In this document: in pieces, positions 54,316 through 63,560 of the stretch
How positions within the stretch are numbered: the stretch's first letter is position 1
How the letters are laid out: the number at the start of each line of letters is the position of its first letter
DNA from: Halobacteriovoraceae bacterium
GTDB taxonomy: Bacteria; Bdellovibrionota; Bacteriovoracia; Bacteriovoracales; Bacteriovoracaceae
Reading direction: 5' to 3'
Length of the DNA: 64,000 nucleotides
Assembly: GCA_020635115.1 (NCBI GenBank)
Contig: JACKAK010000005.1
Location: 248,001 to 312,000 of the forward strand
Position numbers and translations under genes: made by a program
Notes under the pieces: generated by a model
What the model saw: the letters and a program-made list of their open reading frames with translations, nothing else
Database searches by the model: none
What the model was told of the DNA's origin: nothing

Positions 54316-54480
54316 GTGAACTACTCGCAGCTAAAGCAAGCGAGCTTCCAACTCGTTAGCGACCTAAGCCGCAACTCGTTTTCTTTTTTGACGACTCGAC
54401 ACCTGTGCCCTTTTAGGTTTCCCCGCATCCGGTCTTATTTTGGCTCCTCGTCCACTATCTGATTTTGGGCGCAAAACACC
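54316..54480 (-). ncRNA. Predicted omega (reRNA) guide RNA scaffold of TnpB
   Basis: In known TnpB systems the guide RNA is made from the 3' part of tnpB through RE, and the guide comes from DNA just outside RE. Here that would be on the minus strand, ending near 54316 with the guide read from about 54315 downwards. The 5' limit is not visible. This is family knowledge placed on the sequence, not a structure I could fold. Confidence 0.4.
54324..54344. repeat. RE hairpin of the insertion sequence
   Basis: CTCGC and GCGAG (5 bases) enclose the 11-base loop AGCTAAAGCAA. The LE hairpin at 56323 has the same 5-11-5 shape and loop core, as expected for sites bound by the same Y1 transposase. Confidence 0.75.
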
Positions 54481-55758
54481 TTTGTCAGACAACTCCGTTC
54501 CAGAGTTAAGTAACAATTTTACTGCTCTTTTTTTGATGACTTTTGCTGCATTTCTGTCAGCGTTATCCATATGACCGCACGATACACACTTGAATTCGCT
54601 CTGGGACAATCTGTTGTCCGAGTGAGTGTGGCCGCAGTTGGCACACTCTTGTGATGTATATGCTGGATTTATTTTGAAAACAACTTTTCCTTTTCTTCGG
54701 CCCTTGTATTTTAACTGGGTTTCGATTTTATGCCAGGCAACGTTTAAAATTTCTCGATTTAAACCTGATTTTTGCTTAACCCTCTTTCCTGGTTTCTTTT
54801 TTGTACCTTTTGCACTTTTGGTTTGATTTTTAGTCAGAAGTGCTTCGAGAATATAAATTTTTTTATCCTCCAAATCCACAAGTTCTCTTGTGATGTGATG
54901 AATTGAGTTTTCTCGAATGTTCGCCACTTTTTTATGAAGTTTTGCTATTTTTAATTTTCTCTTTTGACGACGCTTTGAATCTTTTTGTTTTTGTCTTGCA
55001 AACATTTCTTGCTGACGTTTAATTCGATTTTGATATCTTTTTAAACCACTAAGAGCATGGTCTTTAAAATGAAGGTCCTTTTCGTCCGTAGCAACGGCGA
55101 TTTTAACACCACGATCTATCCCAACAATTTCAGACTCTAACTCGTCTTGTGTTTTATTTTTTTGGATATACTCAAGCCACTCTTTTCTATCTGACTTCTC
55201 AGCGTTTTTCTTTTCTTCTTTTCCATAACAAAAGGAAACTGTAAATTCTCCTGATGGAAGTTTTTTAATTCTAAGGGAATTTGGAAGGCCGTACTGGAGC
55301 CACTTTTTATCGTGCCAATTCACCGCCAAATAACCTATGTTATTCCTCTGAGTTCCGATAAATAATTTTAGCCCCTCTGATGTGTTATCAACTCTAAATA
55401 GTTCACGAGTTAAGTGAATCGTCATTCCTCTACCATGTTTTTTTCGCTTAGGTCTTCCTCTTTCGGGGATTTTAAAAAACTGTTGATATGAAGCATACCA
55501 ATTTGAAACTGAGTTTCTAAGTATCTGTGAGGGAACATCTTTTAAAAAAGGTGATAAAACATCGTCTTTGTACTGTGAATATTGTTGATCAGGTTTTGGA
55601 TAGGTACCAATTGAGAGATGTTTTCTCGCAAATTTCCTAAGGTAGCGGTCCTCATCGCATTTTGCATTCCAAACAAATTTTGCGCCCCCCATCCAAGAAC
55701 ACAAAATGTCTTTTTGTACCTTTGTGGGTTGTATGTGAAATTTAATACCGCTTAACAA
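54364..55758 (-). CDS. tnpB: TnpB, RNA-guided nuclease of IS200/IS605
   Basis: The 464-residue protein has the TnpB layout: N-terminal helix-turn-helix/beta-barrel part, then a split RuvC domain with Asp215 (IVGIDRG), Glu305 (YILEA) and Asp401 (NADRNAA), and a zinc finger with Cys372, Cys375, Cys391 and Cys394 (ECANCG, CVSCG). All catalytic residues are kept. A basic tail of about 55 residues follows the last motif. TnpB cuts DNA next to a short TAM using a guide RNA from the element end, which helps the element persist. Confidence 0.93.
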   Translation of the reverse strand: MLSGIKFHIQPTKVQKDILCSWMGGAKFVWNAKCDEDRYLRKFARKHLSIGTYPKPDQQYSQYKDDVLSPFLKDVPSQILRNSVSNWYASYQQFFKIPERGRPKRKKHGRGMTIHLTRELFRVDNTSEGLKLFIGTQRNNIGYLAVNWHDKKWLQYGLPNSLRIKKLPSGEFTVSFCYGKEEKKNAEKSDRKEWLEYIQKNKTQDELESEIVGIDRGVKIAVATDEKDLHFKDHALSGLKRYQNRIKRQQEMFARQKQKDSKRRQKRKLKIAKLHKKVANIRENSIHHITRELVDLEDKKIYILEALLTKNQTKSAKGTKKKPGKRVKQKSGLNREILNVAWHKIETQLKYKGRRKGKVVFKINPAYTSQECANCGHTHSDNRLSQSEFKCVSCGHMDNADRNAAKVIKKRAVKLLLNSGTELSDKGVLRPKSDSGRGAKIRPDAGKPKRAQVSSRQKRKRVAA

Positions 55759-55842
55759 TACATTCTCCCAATTTTTCTACTTGATATGATATATCACAAT
55801 GTATTATAAATGTCTAATCTAACTTATAAAATAGAGGTTAAA

Positions 55843-56295
55843 ATGAGCGATTACCCATGGAGAACTGGAAGAAAATGTGTTTTTAAGAATTATGTTCATC
55901 TAGTCTTAATTCCAAAATATAGAAAAAAGATTTTTAATAATGATATGTTAAACAGGTGCGAAGAATTAATAAAAGAGACTTGCGAACAGATGAGTTGTGA
56001 ACTAATCGAATTTAATGGCGAAGATGACCATATCCACGTAATGGTCAATATCCATCCCAAATGGGCAATATCCAATTTTGTTGGAAAAATTAAGGGAAAA
56101 ACATCTTATTTTATGAGGAAAGAATTTTGGTCTTCTGTAAAAAATAAATTATGGGGAGATCATTTTTGGAGTCCAAGTTATTGTGTTGTTTCTGTTGGTG
56201 GAGCGCCTATTGATATTGTTAGAAAATATATAGAAAATCAAAGAATACCAGTAGAAGAAAAACACGCAAAAAAATCTAAATCAATGAAGTCGTAA
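55843..56295 (+). CDS. tnpA: TnpA, Y1-family transposase of IS200/IS605
   Basis: ATG 55843 follows AGAGG and gives 150 residues starting SDYPWRTGRKCVFKNYVH, like other TnpA; an ATG at 55810 lacks a site. The HUH motif is His63-Ile-His65 (EDDHIHVMV) and the nucleophile Tyr129 with Gln133 (RKYIENQ) is present. It cuts and rejoins single-stranded ends at the LE and RE hairpins. It diverges from tnpB. Confidence 0.95.
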   Translation: MSDYPWRTGRKCVFKNYVHLVLIPKYRKKIFNNDMLNRCEELIKETCEQMSCELIEFNGEDDHIHVMVNIHPKWAISNFVGKIKGKTSYFMRKEFWSSVKNKLWGDHFWSPSYCVVSVGGAPIDIVRKYIENQRIPVEEKHAKKSKSMKS

Positions 56296-56311
56296 ATTCT
56301 CACCGAAGGGC

Positions 56312-56355
56312 GTTTTGCTTGACTCAGGGCTAAAGCATCTGAGATTGCGCAAAAC
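56312..56355. repeat. LE hairpin of the insertion sequence
   Basis: An inner hairpin CTCAG-GGCTAAAGCAT-CTGAG (56323-56343) sits inside a second stem GTTTTGC (56312-56318) with GCAAAAC (56349-56355). The inner loop shares GCTAAAGCA with the RE hairpin. Confidence 0.75.
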
Positions 56356-56384
56356 TCGCGTTCAAACAGCATACACAAAGTAAA

Positions 56385-59300
56385 CTATTGTTGGACTTTA
56401 TCTAGTAATGTCTCTTCTCCCTTTTTGAATTTCAAATGACATGTCAGATCACTTGCAATTTCAAGGGATCCTGAATCAAATATACCTTCAGAATATGTTT
56501 CAACTCCATTCGTTCTGGCCTTTATATATCCATTATTATCTAAAGTCCAAGACGTCGTTGCACTTGAACCTGTTGTAGGGGTTAAAGCTCTTAACGTTTT
56601 GACTTGCCCATTGCTCCCTCTTCTGTATTGTAATAAAAGTATCCCATTATCTTTACCAATTTTTGTCTTACAATAAGTACCGTCTGTTGCATTTAGAGAC
56701 AAATCTGATAATTTTTCTCCTTTGGAAATACTTATTGGTTCAGGAATCGTTGGAGCTGACGAATCAACGGGAGTGAGACAATTTACATTCTTGTATTCAT
56801 AACCACTCACACAAGTGACATTTGATATGGCCTTAATACACTTATCAATTGCATCACTGGCCCCACTTCCTGGACTATTTGTTGCCGCCTCAGTAATCGT
56901 GAATGAAATATCTTGGACGTTTGTTGTATTAAATTGTCCACTAATATTATATTTAGTGCATTTAATCATAGTATTTTGAACGACTTCTTCAACATCTTCA
57001 GTTTCACCATCTGGTGTATCTTGGGGTTGGGATTGCGGAAAACTAACTGGATCAGGTTCGTTTTCAATTGTTGTTTCTGGTGGATTTTCATAAGTCGAAT
57101 ATGCTATTGTTGACGCCCCATTATGAGTAAGCACTTTTAACTCTTGGAAGTCATAAACTTCATTACGACATTTTAAACTAACTCTAAAGTTTTCTTCGAA
57201 GTATGTTTGGGTTAAATTATAACTTGATGGTATAGAAAATCCCTGCGTAAAGTTTAAGTTTTGTTGAAACAATTTTCTGTAATCAGATTTGTCCTCTGCC
57301 TTATTGTTATCTTGATTATTTTCGAAATTTTTCAATACAACAGTTATATCTTGGCCAGAATTATTTTGATAAATGGCCTCTAGCTTACAACTTTTTGAAT
57401 GCTTAACCTGATAAAAACCGACCAAATTAACATTTACAGAATCGACTTTATTATCTTTTACGTTTATTTGTAGACCTTCTTCTCCATTCGCCCCAAATGA
57501 TGCTGAGAATTCCACAAGTTCAGGTTTACCAATTCTTTTAGTATTAAAAGTACTGCCACCTTGATAAAAAGGATGTTTTCCATCTGAATAACTTGCTTCC
57601 ATTCCTCTTATTCCTCCATTATTTCTGAAAGAATAATATTTCTGAATATCATTTTGGTTTATATCCTCAATAAATTTCCCTGCTGAATCCTTTTTAGGAT
57701 AAGTTTCAGTGCTACCGTTTTCATTAGAGATACTTACCCCTCCCGTGTGTCCTTCACCTAAGCATTTTAACTGCATAGAGGCATTTACTCCAAAAGGAGA
57801 TTTTATCTTAATTGATCCACTTTTACTGATACTTGAGTTGAGAGGACCTGGTGCTTTTCCAAATCCCTCTACAAAACGTGGATAATTGGTACTGCCGATT
57901 CCGTAACTCTCTCCATAATACTCATTATACTGAGTAGAACCAACTGGAGAACTGTTATAGGTTTCACAAGCTGAATAAAAACCATCATTATCTGAGGCCT
58001 CTTTTTGACAAGGAAAGTGGACATCTATCCAACATACACTCACATTTTTAGCGGTGTATTTGTAATCCACAGAATCACCACCATTTATTGCTGTATCAGT
58101 AGAAAATTCAATATTTCCCTCAACCTGATCTATTTTTCTGTAGCTAAAATCAATTGTTTTATTGTGAACAATCAAATAATTTGCTTCATTGTACCAATCA
58201 CTGGTCGAACCATCCGAATAAATATAGACAGCATGCGCTTTACCTGGAAGATATTCATTACATTGTATTTCAAATGATTTTGCGAGATTATCTAATATTT
58301 TCTGTTCTCCTGGAACCAATTGAACAAACTTATATCCTCCAGGAATATAACATCTACCTTCAACACGATCTCCATCTGGATCAATGAAACCTAATTTATC
58401 TTCTGGAAAATCGATTGTGATAATTGGTTTTTCTCCTTCATACCAATATCCCTTACCATCATACCAGTTTTGAGTTATCGATATATCATTGACAGAGAAG
58501 TCTGATGTCTGATCTGTAATAATTTTTGTACAGTACCAATCAATTTTGGTTGATCTTGTGTTTTCAACACATTCATAACCACTATTCGTATAAAGTTTAT
58601 TAGAGACTAGTCCCAATGTGGTATCTGAAATTTCTAGATTTGAGTTGTCTACATTACAAATATCGCTCTGCTCATTTTTTCCATTCGAACATATTTCACA
58701 AGAAGAGGTTGCTACGTCCCATCCTCTGTTCATACCACAGTGAAACTCACATTTATTATCGGCCGCATCAACGCTGAAGTGTTGCCAATTCGTATCCTGG
58801 GATAAATCAAGTTCATCTGTTGAATCATGGGAGTCCCAATTATTGGCCCCTCTTTCGCCAGAGGGAGGATTAATACATGCCGCATTTACTGAAAACATGG
58901 CAACTGATTTCATTTCATTGCTTAACTCATTTTGGATTTCTTTAAGTGGTTCAATATTTTTTTGAGGAGCAGGTGGTTCAACATAGACAGTACATGTTTT
59001 ACTCATTGATTGATAAACATAACCAGATTTACACTTGTACTCACACTTTCTAGATGTGTTATCTTGTGAAAACTGCCAGTCAACTGTATTGGGCACAGCT
59101 GTGCTGTCAAGCACACCATCATCGCCTCTTTGAATCAGTGTATTATCTGGTATTGATCCTGAACAATGTCCCCACACGATTACTCTTTGCTCTAATTGAG
59201 TAGTTGAATTGCTATTCACATTTTGAGTTTGAAATAACTGACTTGTGGAACCTACATCTATATTTTTCTGCTCATCGCCCTGCAAACTCTGCATTTCTTG

Positions 59301-59984
59301 AAGGAAGTGAGATTCTTTATAACCTTCATTGTCCCCATATCCCTGTGCTAGGCGATAAGCATAATCATCCACATTAATACCTAAACTCGCATATTTACTG
59401 GTAATATTTTTAAAGTACGCTAAAATCCAATCAGGAACAACAGTCGCATTTTTTTGTTCAACAGATTGATCATTGACTTCTTTAATTTCAAATTCTAGTT
59501 TGAAAGCTGAATATTCTTGATCAACACAATTTGCGACCGGTGTCGCAACAGGGTTTTTAAAATCAATAGGAAGATCCTGGCAAGATTCCTTACCCATAAA
59601 ATCAATTTTGTATGGACAAGAGTTATTCAAGACATACTCTGTTGAATTGCCCGAAATGCTTATTTTAACTTTAGCTGATTTTAGTTCATTGACCTCTGGT
59701 TGACTCTCAAGCCATTCACGACAAGACATTCCTGATTGAGGGTATAGATCAAAAAGAACCTTTGAAGCATCGATTTGTTCTGTATCGACCCAACGATTTA
59801 AGCTCATCTGTCCGTTATTTTGATCCTTGAAATTATCGAAAACATCCTGTTCAGTGTCTAATAGCTTATTTCCGGCATAGTTTTGTTGAGTTTTGTCTTG
59901 AATTTGAGATTTCTTAGAACCACCACTTTGTGGTACACAAGAAGTAAGAACTACAATCAATATTGCCCAAGTTAGTAGTTTCAC
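56385..59984 (-). CDS. Very large Cys-rich lipoprotein (1199 residues)
   Basis: The GTG start has GAGGGG six bases upstream and begins a lipoprotein signal (MKLLTWAILIVVLTSC, Cys16). Two homologous Cys-rich modules lie near residues 275-335 and 370-430: each has a Cys, a later Trp, then KCEYKC or KCEFHC, a Gly-Tyr/Trp turn and a final S-x-x-C. A third, weaker unit (CVSGYEYKNVNC) is near the C-terminus. Between them are beta-rich regions like tandem Ig-type domains. Probably surface-exposed. The insertion sequence lies right at its 3' end. Confidence 0.75.
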   Translation of the reverse strand: MKLLTWAILIVVLTSCVPQSGGSKKSQIQDKTQQNYAGNKLLDTEQDVFDNFKDQNNGQMSLNRWVDTEQIDASKVLFDLYPQSGMSCREWLESQPEVNELKSAKVKISISGNSTEYVLNNSCPYKIDFMGKESCQDLPIDFKNPVATPVANCVDQEYSAFKLEFEIKEVNDQSVEQKNATVVPDWILAYFKNITSKYASLGINVDDYAYRLAQGYGDNEGYKESHFLQEMQSLQGDEQKNIDVGSTSQLFQTQNVNSNSTTQLEQRVIVWGHCSGSIPDNTLIQRGDDGVLDSTAVPNTVDWQFSQDNTSRKCEYKCKSGYVYQSMSKTCTVYVEPPAPQKNIEPLKEIQNELSNEMKSVAMFSVNAACINPPSGERGANNWDSHDSTDELDLSQDTNWQHFSVDAADNKCEFHCGMNRGWDVATSSCEICSNGKNEQSDICNVDNSNLEISDTTLGLVSNKLYTNSGYECVENTRSTKIDWYCTKIITDQTSDFSVNDISITQNWYDGKGYWYEGEKPIITIDFPEDKLGFIDPDGDRVEGRCYIPGGYKFVQLVPGEQKILDNLAKSFEIQCNEYLPGKAHAVYIYSDGSTSDWYNEANYLIVHNKTIDFSYRKIDQVEGNIEFSTDTAINGGDSVDYKYTAKNVSVCWIDVHFPCQKEASDNDGFYSACETYNSSPVGSTQYNEYYGESYGIGSTNYPRFVEGFGKAPGPLNSSISKSGSIKIKSPFGVNASMQLKCLGEGHTGGVSISNENGSTETYPKKDSAGKFIEDINQNDIQKYYSFRNNGGIRGMEASYSDGKHPFYQGGSTFNTKRIGKPELVEFSASFGANGEEGLQINVKDNKVDSVNVNLVGFYQVKHSKSCKLEAIYQNNSGQDITVVLKNFENNQDNNKAEDKSDYRKLFQQNLNFTQGFSIPSSYNLTQTYFEENFRVSLKCRNEVYDFQELKVLTHNGASTIAYSTYENPPETTIENEPDPVSFPQSQPQDTPDGETEDVEEVVQNTMIKCTKYNISGQFNTTNVQDISFTITEAATNSPGSGASDAIDKCIKAISNVTCVSGYEYKNVNCLTPVDSSAPTIPEPISISKGEKLSDLSLNATDGTYCKTKIGKDNGILLLQYRRGSNGQVKTLRALTPTTGSSATTSWTLDNNGYIKARTNGVETYSEGIFDSGSLEIASDLTCHLKFKKGEETLLDKVQQ

Positions 59985-60077
59985 ACACGACCCCTCTAAT
60001 ATAATTGGCCCTCTATTTCTTCGGAATAAAAACGCTATATACTGAGTAATTTAATCTTGTTTTTACCCCGAATTCCC

Positions 60078-60101
60078 CAATTCATACATTCTAATGAATT
60101 G
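60078..60101. promoter_or_regulatory. 24-base dyad upstream of the large lipoprotein gene
   Basis: CAATTCAT and ATGAATTG (8 bases, perfect) flank ACATTCTA, 94 bases before the lipoprotein start. It looks like an operator. The rest of the 291-base gap (59985-60275) is AT-rich with nothing else I can support. Confidence 0.4.
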
Positions 60102-60275
60102 ATCAGTTTCCAAGATAAACAAATTTAAAATCTATTAAAAATTAGATAGTTATTACTGAAGCGAAATTTCAGTTTTACAAAGAACTGTGTCCTGTAGTTG
60201 GCGCTTTTGAGATAATTTTGTAACGACCTGAGAATAATGTATCTGATTGAATTTATTTTACTGAAAATAATCCTC

Positions 60276-60652
60276 TTACTTTAATAAACTAACTGGAGTT
60301 AAATTCAAATCCTTTGATTTTCTAAAATATTTTTGACATGACCTTATAAGTTCCCTCTGTGCAATATTAATTACCTCTTTTGAAGAAAAAGGAGTTAACT
60401 TAATCATTCCTCTTTTGGGGATCTCAAGCTCTCGAAATAATTTCTTACTTTCATATAAAAGTAATTTTTTTGCCATATCTGTAACAACTTCTGAAACTTT
60501 TAAGTTCATACCTGAATTTGATAGCATTTGATCTATGAGATGCATTCCACGATTTAAAGAGGTTATTTCTTTTTAAATAGGCCATTTTTTCTTTATAAGA
60601 AATTCAATATAATCTTCAAGAGAGTTAATAAAATACATAAATATTTTCGCAT
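60276..60652 (-). pseudogene. Small gene, possibly broken by a stop and a frameshift
   Basis: The frame 60276-60545 encodes 89 residues from an ATG with no good ribosome site. The same frame continues upstream with coding-like sequence (MYFINSLEDYIEFLIKKKWP, from 60638) behind one in-frame TAA at 60575-60573. Further up, AAGGA lies seven bases before an ATG at 60652; one base added in the following A-run would put it in that frame (MRKIFMYFIN...). So a 125-codon gene may have decayed here. It is also possible that only the 89-residue part is real. No family recognised. Confidence 0.35.
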
Positions 60653-60843
60653 AATAAAATCCTTAAGCTAATCATATTCTTAAATTCTTTTCACGAAATT
60701 TGAATTGTATATTTTACCAATAGTGTCTTGAAAGAAGACATCTGCCCATGATAAAAAAATGCTATATTTTCAATACGTTAGATAATACTGCTCAAATATT
60801 TAGTAGGAAGTAAGGTATGATATAAATATGGAAAATTTCTCTT

Positions 60844-61905
60844 TCAAGAAACCTCTCTCAAGGGGGTGTTAAAAAAATCTAATTCTAGATCCGAATTCTC
60901 ACATATTTTTGGCATTCTTTGAGGGATCACACCCGTGTGAAATAATTTCTCATCACCTCTTTCACAAATCAACTGTGAAGTAATGACATCTCCTTGAACA
61001 CCAGTTATTTCTCTAATTTCTGCAAGAACTCGTCCTGTTCCTTTTTCACTTTTTAAATGAATGATAAAATCAAGTGCCGATGCGATTTGTCTTCTAATGG
61101 CCACGATTGGAATGTTGAGACCGGCCATCATTAAAAGAGTTTCAATTCGTGTGAAACAATCTGCAGTTGAATTTGCATGGATGGTACTTAAACATCCTTC
61201 ATGTCCAGTATTCATTGCTTGAAAAAGATCAAACAGTTCTGGCCCTCGTGTTTCCCCTATTACAATACGATCAGGTCTCATCCTTAATGAGTTTTTAACT
61301 AAATCTCTCATTGAAACACTCTGAGAGGAATTAATATTGGCACCTTTGGTTTCCATTTTTACGCAGTTGGGGTAGTTGAGAGTTAATTCAAAAGTATCTT
61401 CAATACAAACAATTCGTTCATGTTGAGATACTTCTCTCAGAATCAAGTTTAGAAAGGTAGTCTTTCCCGAACTTGTCCCTCCAGATATCATAATATTCAT
61501 TTTTGAGCTAATTAGTGACTTGATAAATGTTACCCATTTTGGCCCTAGTTCAAATACTTGAGGATTATCATCAAAACTTCTTAACACACTAATATGTTTT
61601 CTTATCGTGATGGCCGTTATTCCTCTTGTAAGGGATCCTAGAACAATATTTATTCGACTACCATCTGGTAGAAAACCATCTAACAAGGGATAATCTGCAT
61701 TTAAAACTTTTTGATTTAGATGGGCCACGGACTGTGAAAACTCATCAATTGCTTTTGAATTAATACTTGTTTCTAACCTTGTGAACTTACCGTTTCTTTC
61801 CACGAAAATATAACGTGGGCCATTTATAATTATTTCCGTAATTCCCTTCTTATCCGCCAAATTATTGAGAAGTTCCCATATAGGATTTTTAACATCGATT
61901 TCCAT
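60844..61905 (-). CDS. CpaF/TadA-type secretion ATPase
   Basis: The 353-residue protein has the type II/IV secretion ATPase motifs: Walker A GGTSSGKTT with Lys148, the Asp box (VCIEDTFEL), Walker B (RMRPDRIVIGETRG), the His box (GHEGCLSTIHAN) and the Arg region. It lacks the N-terminal domain of longer CpaF. Such ATPases drive Tad/Flp pili or related secretion. No tadB, tadC or pilin gene is visible nearby. It follows the unknown gene with no gap (TTGGAG just before its ATG). Confidence 0.88.
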   Translation of the reverse strand: MEIDVKNPIWELLNNLADKKGITEIIINGPRYIFVERNGKFTRLETSINSKAIDEFSQSVAHLNQKVLNADYPLLDGFLPDGSRINIVLGSLTRGITAITIRKHISVLRSFDDNPQVFELGPKWVTFIKSLISSKMNIMISGGTSSGKTTFLNLILREVSQHERIVCIEDTFELTLNYPNCVKMETKGANINSSQSVSMRDLVKNSLRMRPDRIVIGETRGPELFDLFQAMNTGHEGCLSTIHANSTADCFTRIETLLMMAGLNIPIVAIRRQIASALDFIIHLKSEKGTGRVLAEIREITGVQGDVITSQLICERGDEKLFHTGVIPQRMPKICENSDLELDFFNTPLREVS

Positions 61906-62526
61906 TTAAATCTCCAAAGAACAAAAAAAGTCAGTATCAGATATAGAAAAACCATATGAGAGGAGATTTCGAATAATTTCATCTCTATTTCGATCTGTAA
62001 GATCTCCCCACAATTCATTAAATTTTATCCCGTCATTAATTTTATCTTTTAATTTATTAAATCCATAATATTCTACGAAATGATCAATTATTATATATAT
62101 CCAATCAATGTAGGGAGTTCTCACTTTCATTAATTTTAAAATATCTATCACTTCTGGTAATATTCCACTGTATATATGGTTTTTTTCACTTTTATACCTG
62201 GCCATTTCAAAATAAAAAAGAAGTAGATAATCACGATGGTGGCCATCTACTGAGAAATTCTGAAATTTTTCAAGATTTTTTTCTATTCCTCGAACAATTG
62301 ATAAATTTGTATGGTCGGGATATTTATTATTACTGGCATAAGTAAGATAACAGGCCATCATTCTTTCCCTAAGCCCACTAAAACCAATTGATTTAATAAT
62401 TTTTTCAATATTAGGATGACTGTCAATATCTTTTGTAACCCGTAAGAATAGTCCACTAAATCCCGGGTTGTAATAAAGATATTCTGTAATAAAATTATTA
62501 ATATTGGGGAGATTGTTAATATTCAA
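61906..62526 (-). CDS. Hypothetical protein in front of the CpaF-like ATPase gene
   Basis: The 206-residue protein has no signal peptide, is helical and rich in Tyr, Ile and Asn. Its stop directly precedes the ATPase ATG, so the two are made together and it may belong to the same machine. No family recognised. Confidence 0.6.
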   Translation of the reverse strand: MNINNLPNINNFITEYLYYNPGFSGLFLRVTKDIDSHPNIEKIIKSIGFSGLRERMMACYLTYASNNKYPDHTNLSIVRGIEKNLEKFQNFSVDGHHRDYLLLFYFEMARYKSEKNHIYSGILPEVIDILKLMKVRTPYIDWIYIIIDHFVEYYGFNKLKDKINDGIKFNELWGDLTDRNRDEIIRNLLSYGFSISDTDFFCSLEI

Positions 62527-62679
62527 TCCTAATAAGTAAGATAGTTCTTTTGGGAGTATAATGCTCGGATATTGAATAATCTTCTCCTGATTAAACTAAA
62601 GCTACCATTATTATATCTTGCTTCTTGTGGTTATCAAGACGTTAATATGGTACTTTTTAAACTCATGAGGTTAATAAGG

Positions 62680-63183
62680 ATGAATACTTTCCACTATTTA
62701 AAGGTAAAATTTGAATCCTTAGATATTATTGCTATAGAAGAAAATCTTTCTTCTGTGAATGTTTCACAAAGGCCATGCTATGTTGATGCTTCATCTATTA
62801 ATCTTGAACAACTTATGGAGTTGATTAACAATTTGGCGACAGTATTTAAATATCTTAATCTACACCCTAAGTTCCCCTATCCTTTTTATATAATAACAAA
62901 ACTCATTGAAAATCATGAAACATTTCCGATAGTGGCGTCTGAAAATGATCTTCCAACTCATTTTCTTCAGACAGCAAAAAGATTAACACCTAGGGAAAGT
63001 ATGTTACAAAATAAAATTCAGATTTTGCAACGACGTCTAATAAATATTAATTTTTACGAAAAAATAGAACAATTGAAAGAAATTCAAAGAGAGCAAACAA
63101 AATTGTCTGATACATCAAAAGAAGAATATTTCTATCACAATATTTTACTTAAAATCAAAGAACAACAAAAGTTGAACATATGA
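62680..63183 (+). CDS. Hypothetical helical protein
   Basis: The open frame begins at TTG 62572, but ATG 62680 is preferred because GAGG lies nine bases upstream; this gives 168 residues (MNTFHYLKVKFESLD...). The C-terminal half is a charged helix (LQRRLININFYEKIEQLKEI). It overlaps the next gene as ATGA. It is divergent from the ATPase unit. Confidence 0.55.
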   Translation: MNTFHYLKVKFESLDIIAIEENLSSVNVSQRPCYVDASSINLEQLMELINNLATVFKYLNLHPKFPYPFYIITKLIENHETFPIVASENDLPTHFLQTAKRLTPRESMLQNKIQILQRRLININFYEKIEQLKEIQREQTKLSDTSKEEYFYHNILLKIKEQQKLNI

Positions 63184-63560
63184 AAAAAAATGGACGAGAC
63201 ATTACGGGAATCCGAAAAAATCTAAGGGGATTTGAATCAGTTTTAGACTTAGTATCTTCTGATGTTGAATACAAGAAAAGAAGAATGCGAGAATTAAAAA
63301 ATAAAGGAAAAAATCAAGAAATAAGGGACTTTGAATATTTTAATTTCCTAGAAAACGAACTTGAAAGATTAGTTGCTCTGGATTGTTTTTTCTCAAATAA
63401 AATACATAATCTTAATGAAAATTCTAACTTAAAATTTCTCATTCAAGAACAGAATGATAAAAAAGACATCTCAAAATTTGAACTGATTGAAAAATTGCTC
63501 GAAAAAGATGGAAGTTTTATTCGAAGGCTCTCCCACCTTTTTGATTCTAGTTTTAACTAA
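63180..63560 (+). CDS. Hypothetical coiled-coil protein
   Basis: The 126-residue product is almost all charged helix (KKRRMRELKNKGKNQEIRD) and is translationally coupled to the preceding gene. Its stop shares CTAA with the convergent gene stop. No family recognised. Confidence 0.55.
   Translation: MKKNGRDITGIRKNLRGFESVLDLVSSDVEYKKRRMRELKNKGKNQEIRDFEYFNFLENELERLVALDCFFSNKIHNLNENSNLKFLIQEQNDKKDISKFELIEKLLEKDGSFIRRLSHLFDSSFN

Larger units (their letters stand above)
54316..56384 (-). mobile_element. IS200/IS605-family insertion sequence (IS605-like, tnpA and tnpB divergent)
   Basis: A Y1 transposase gene (tnpA, +) and a tnpB gene (-) diverge from a 84-base gap and are flanked by end hairpins with the same loop core GCTAAAGCA. 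By analogy with IS608, the end beyond tnpA (about 56.3 kb) is LE and the end beyond tnpB (about 54.3 kb) is RE. The RE edge is set after TTCAC (minus strand) at 54316 from memory of related ends; the LE edge near 56380-56384 is a guess next to the lipoprotein stop. Both proteins look intact, so the element may be active. Confidence 0.8.

Noticed and set aside
54364..55758. Cas12-type effector of a CRISPR system
   Set aside because: There is no repeat array nearby, and the size and the adjacent Y1 transposase show it is TnpB.
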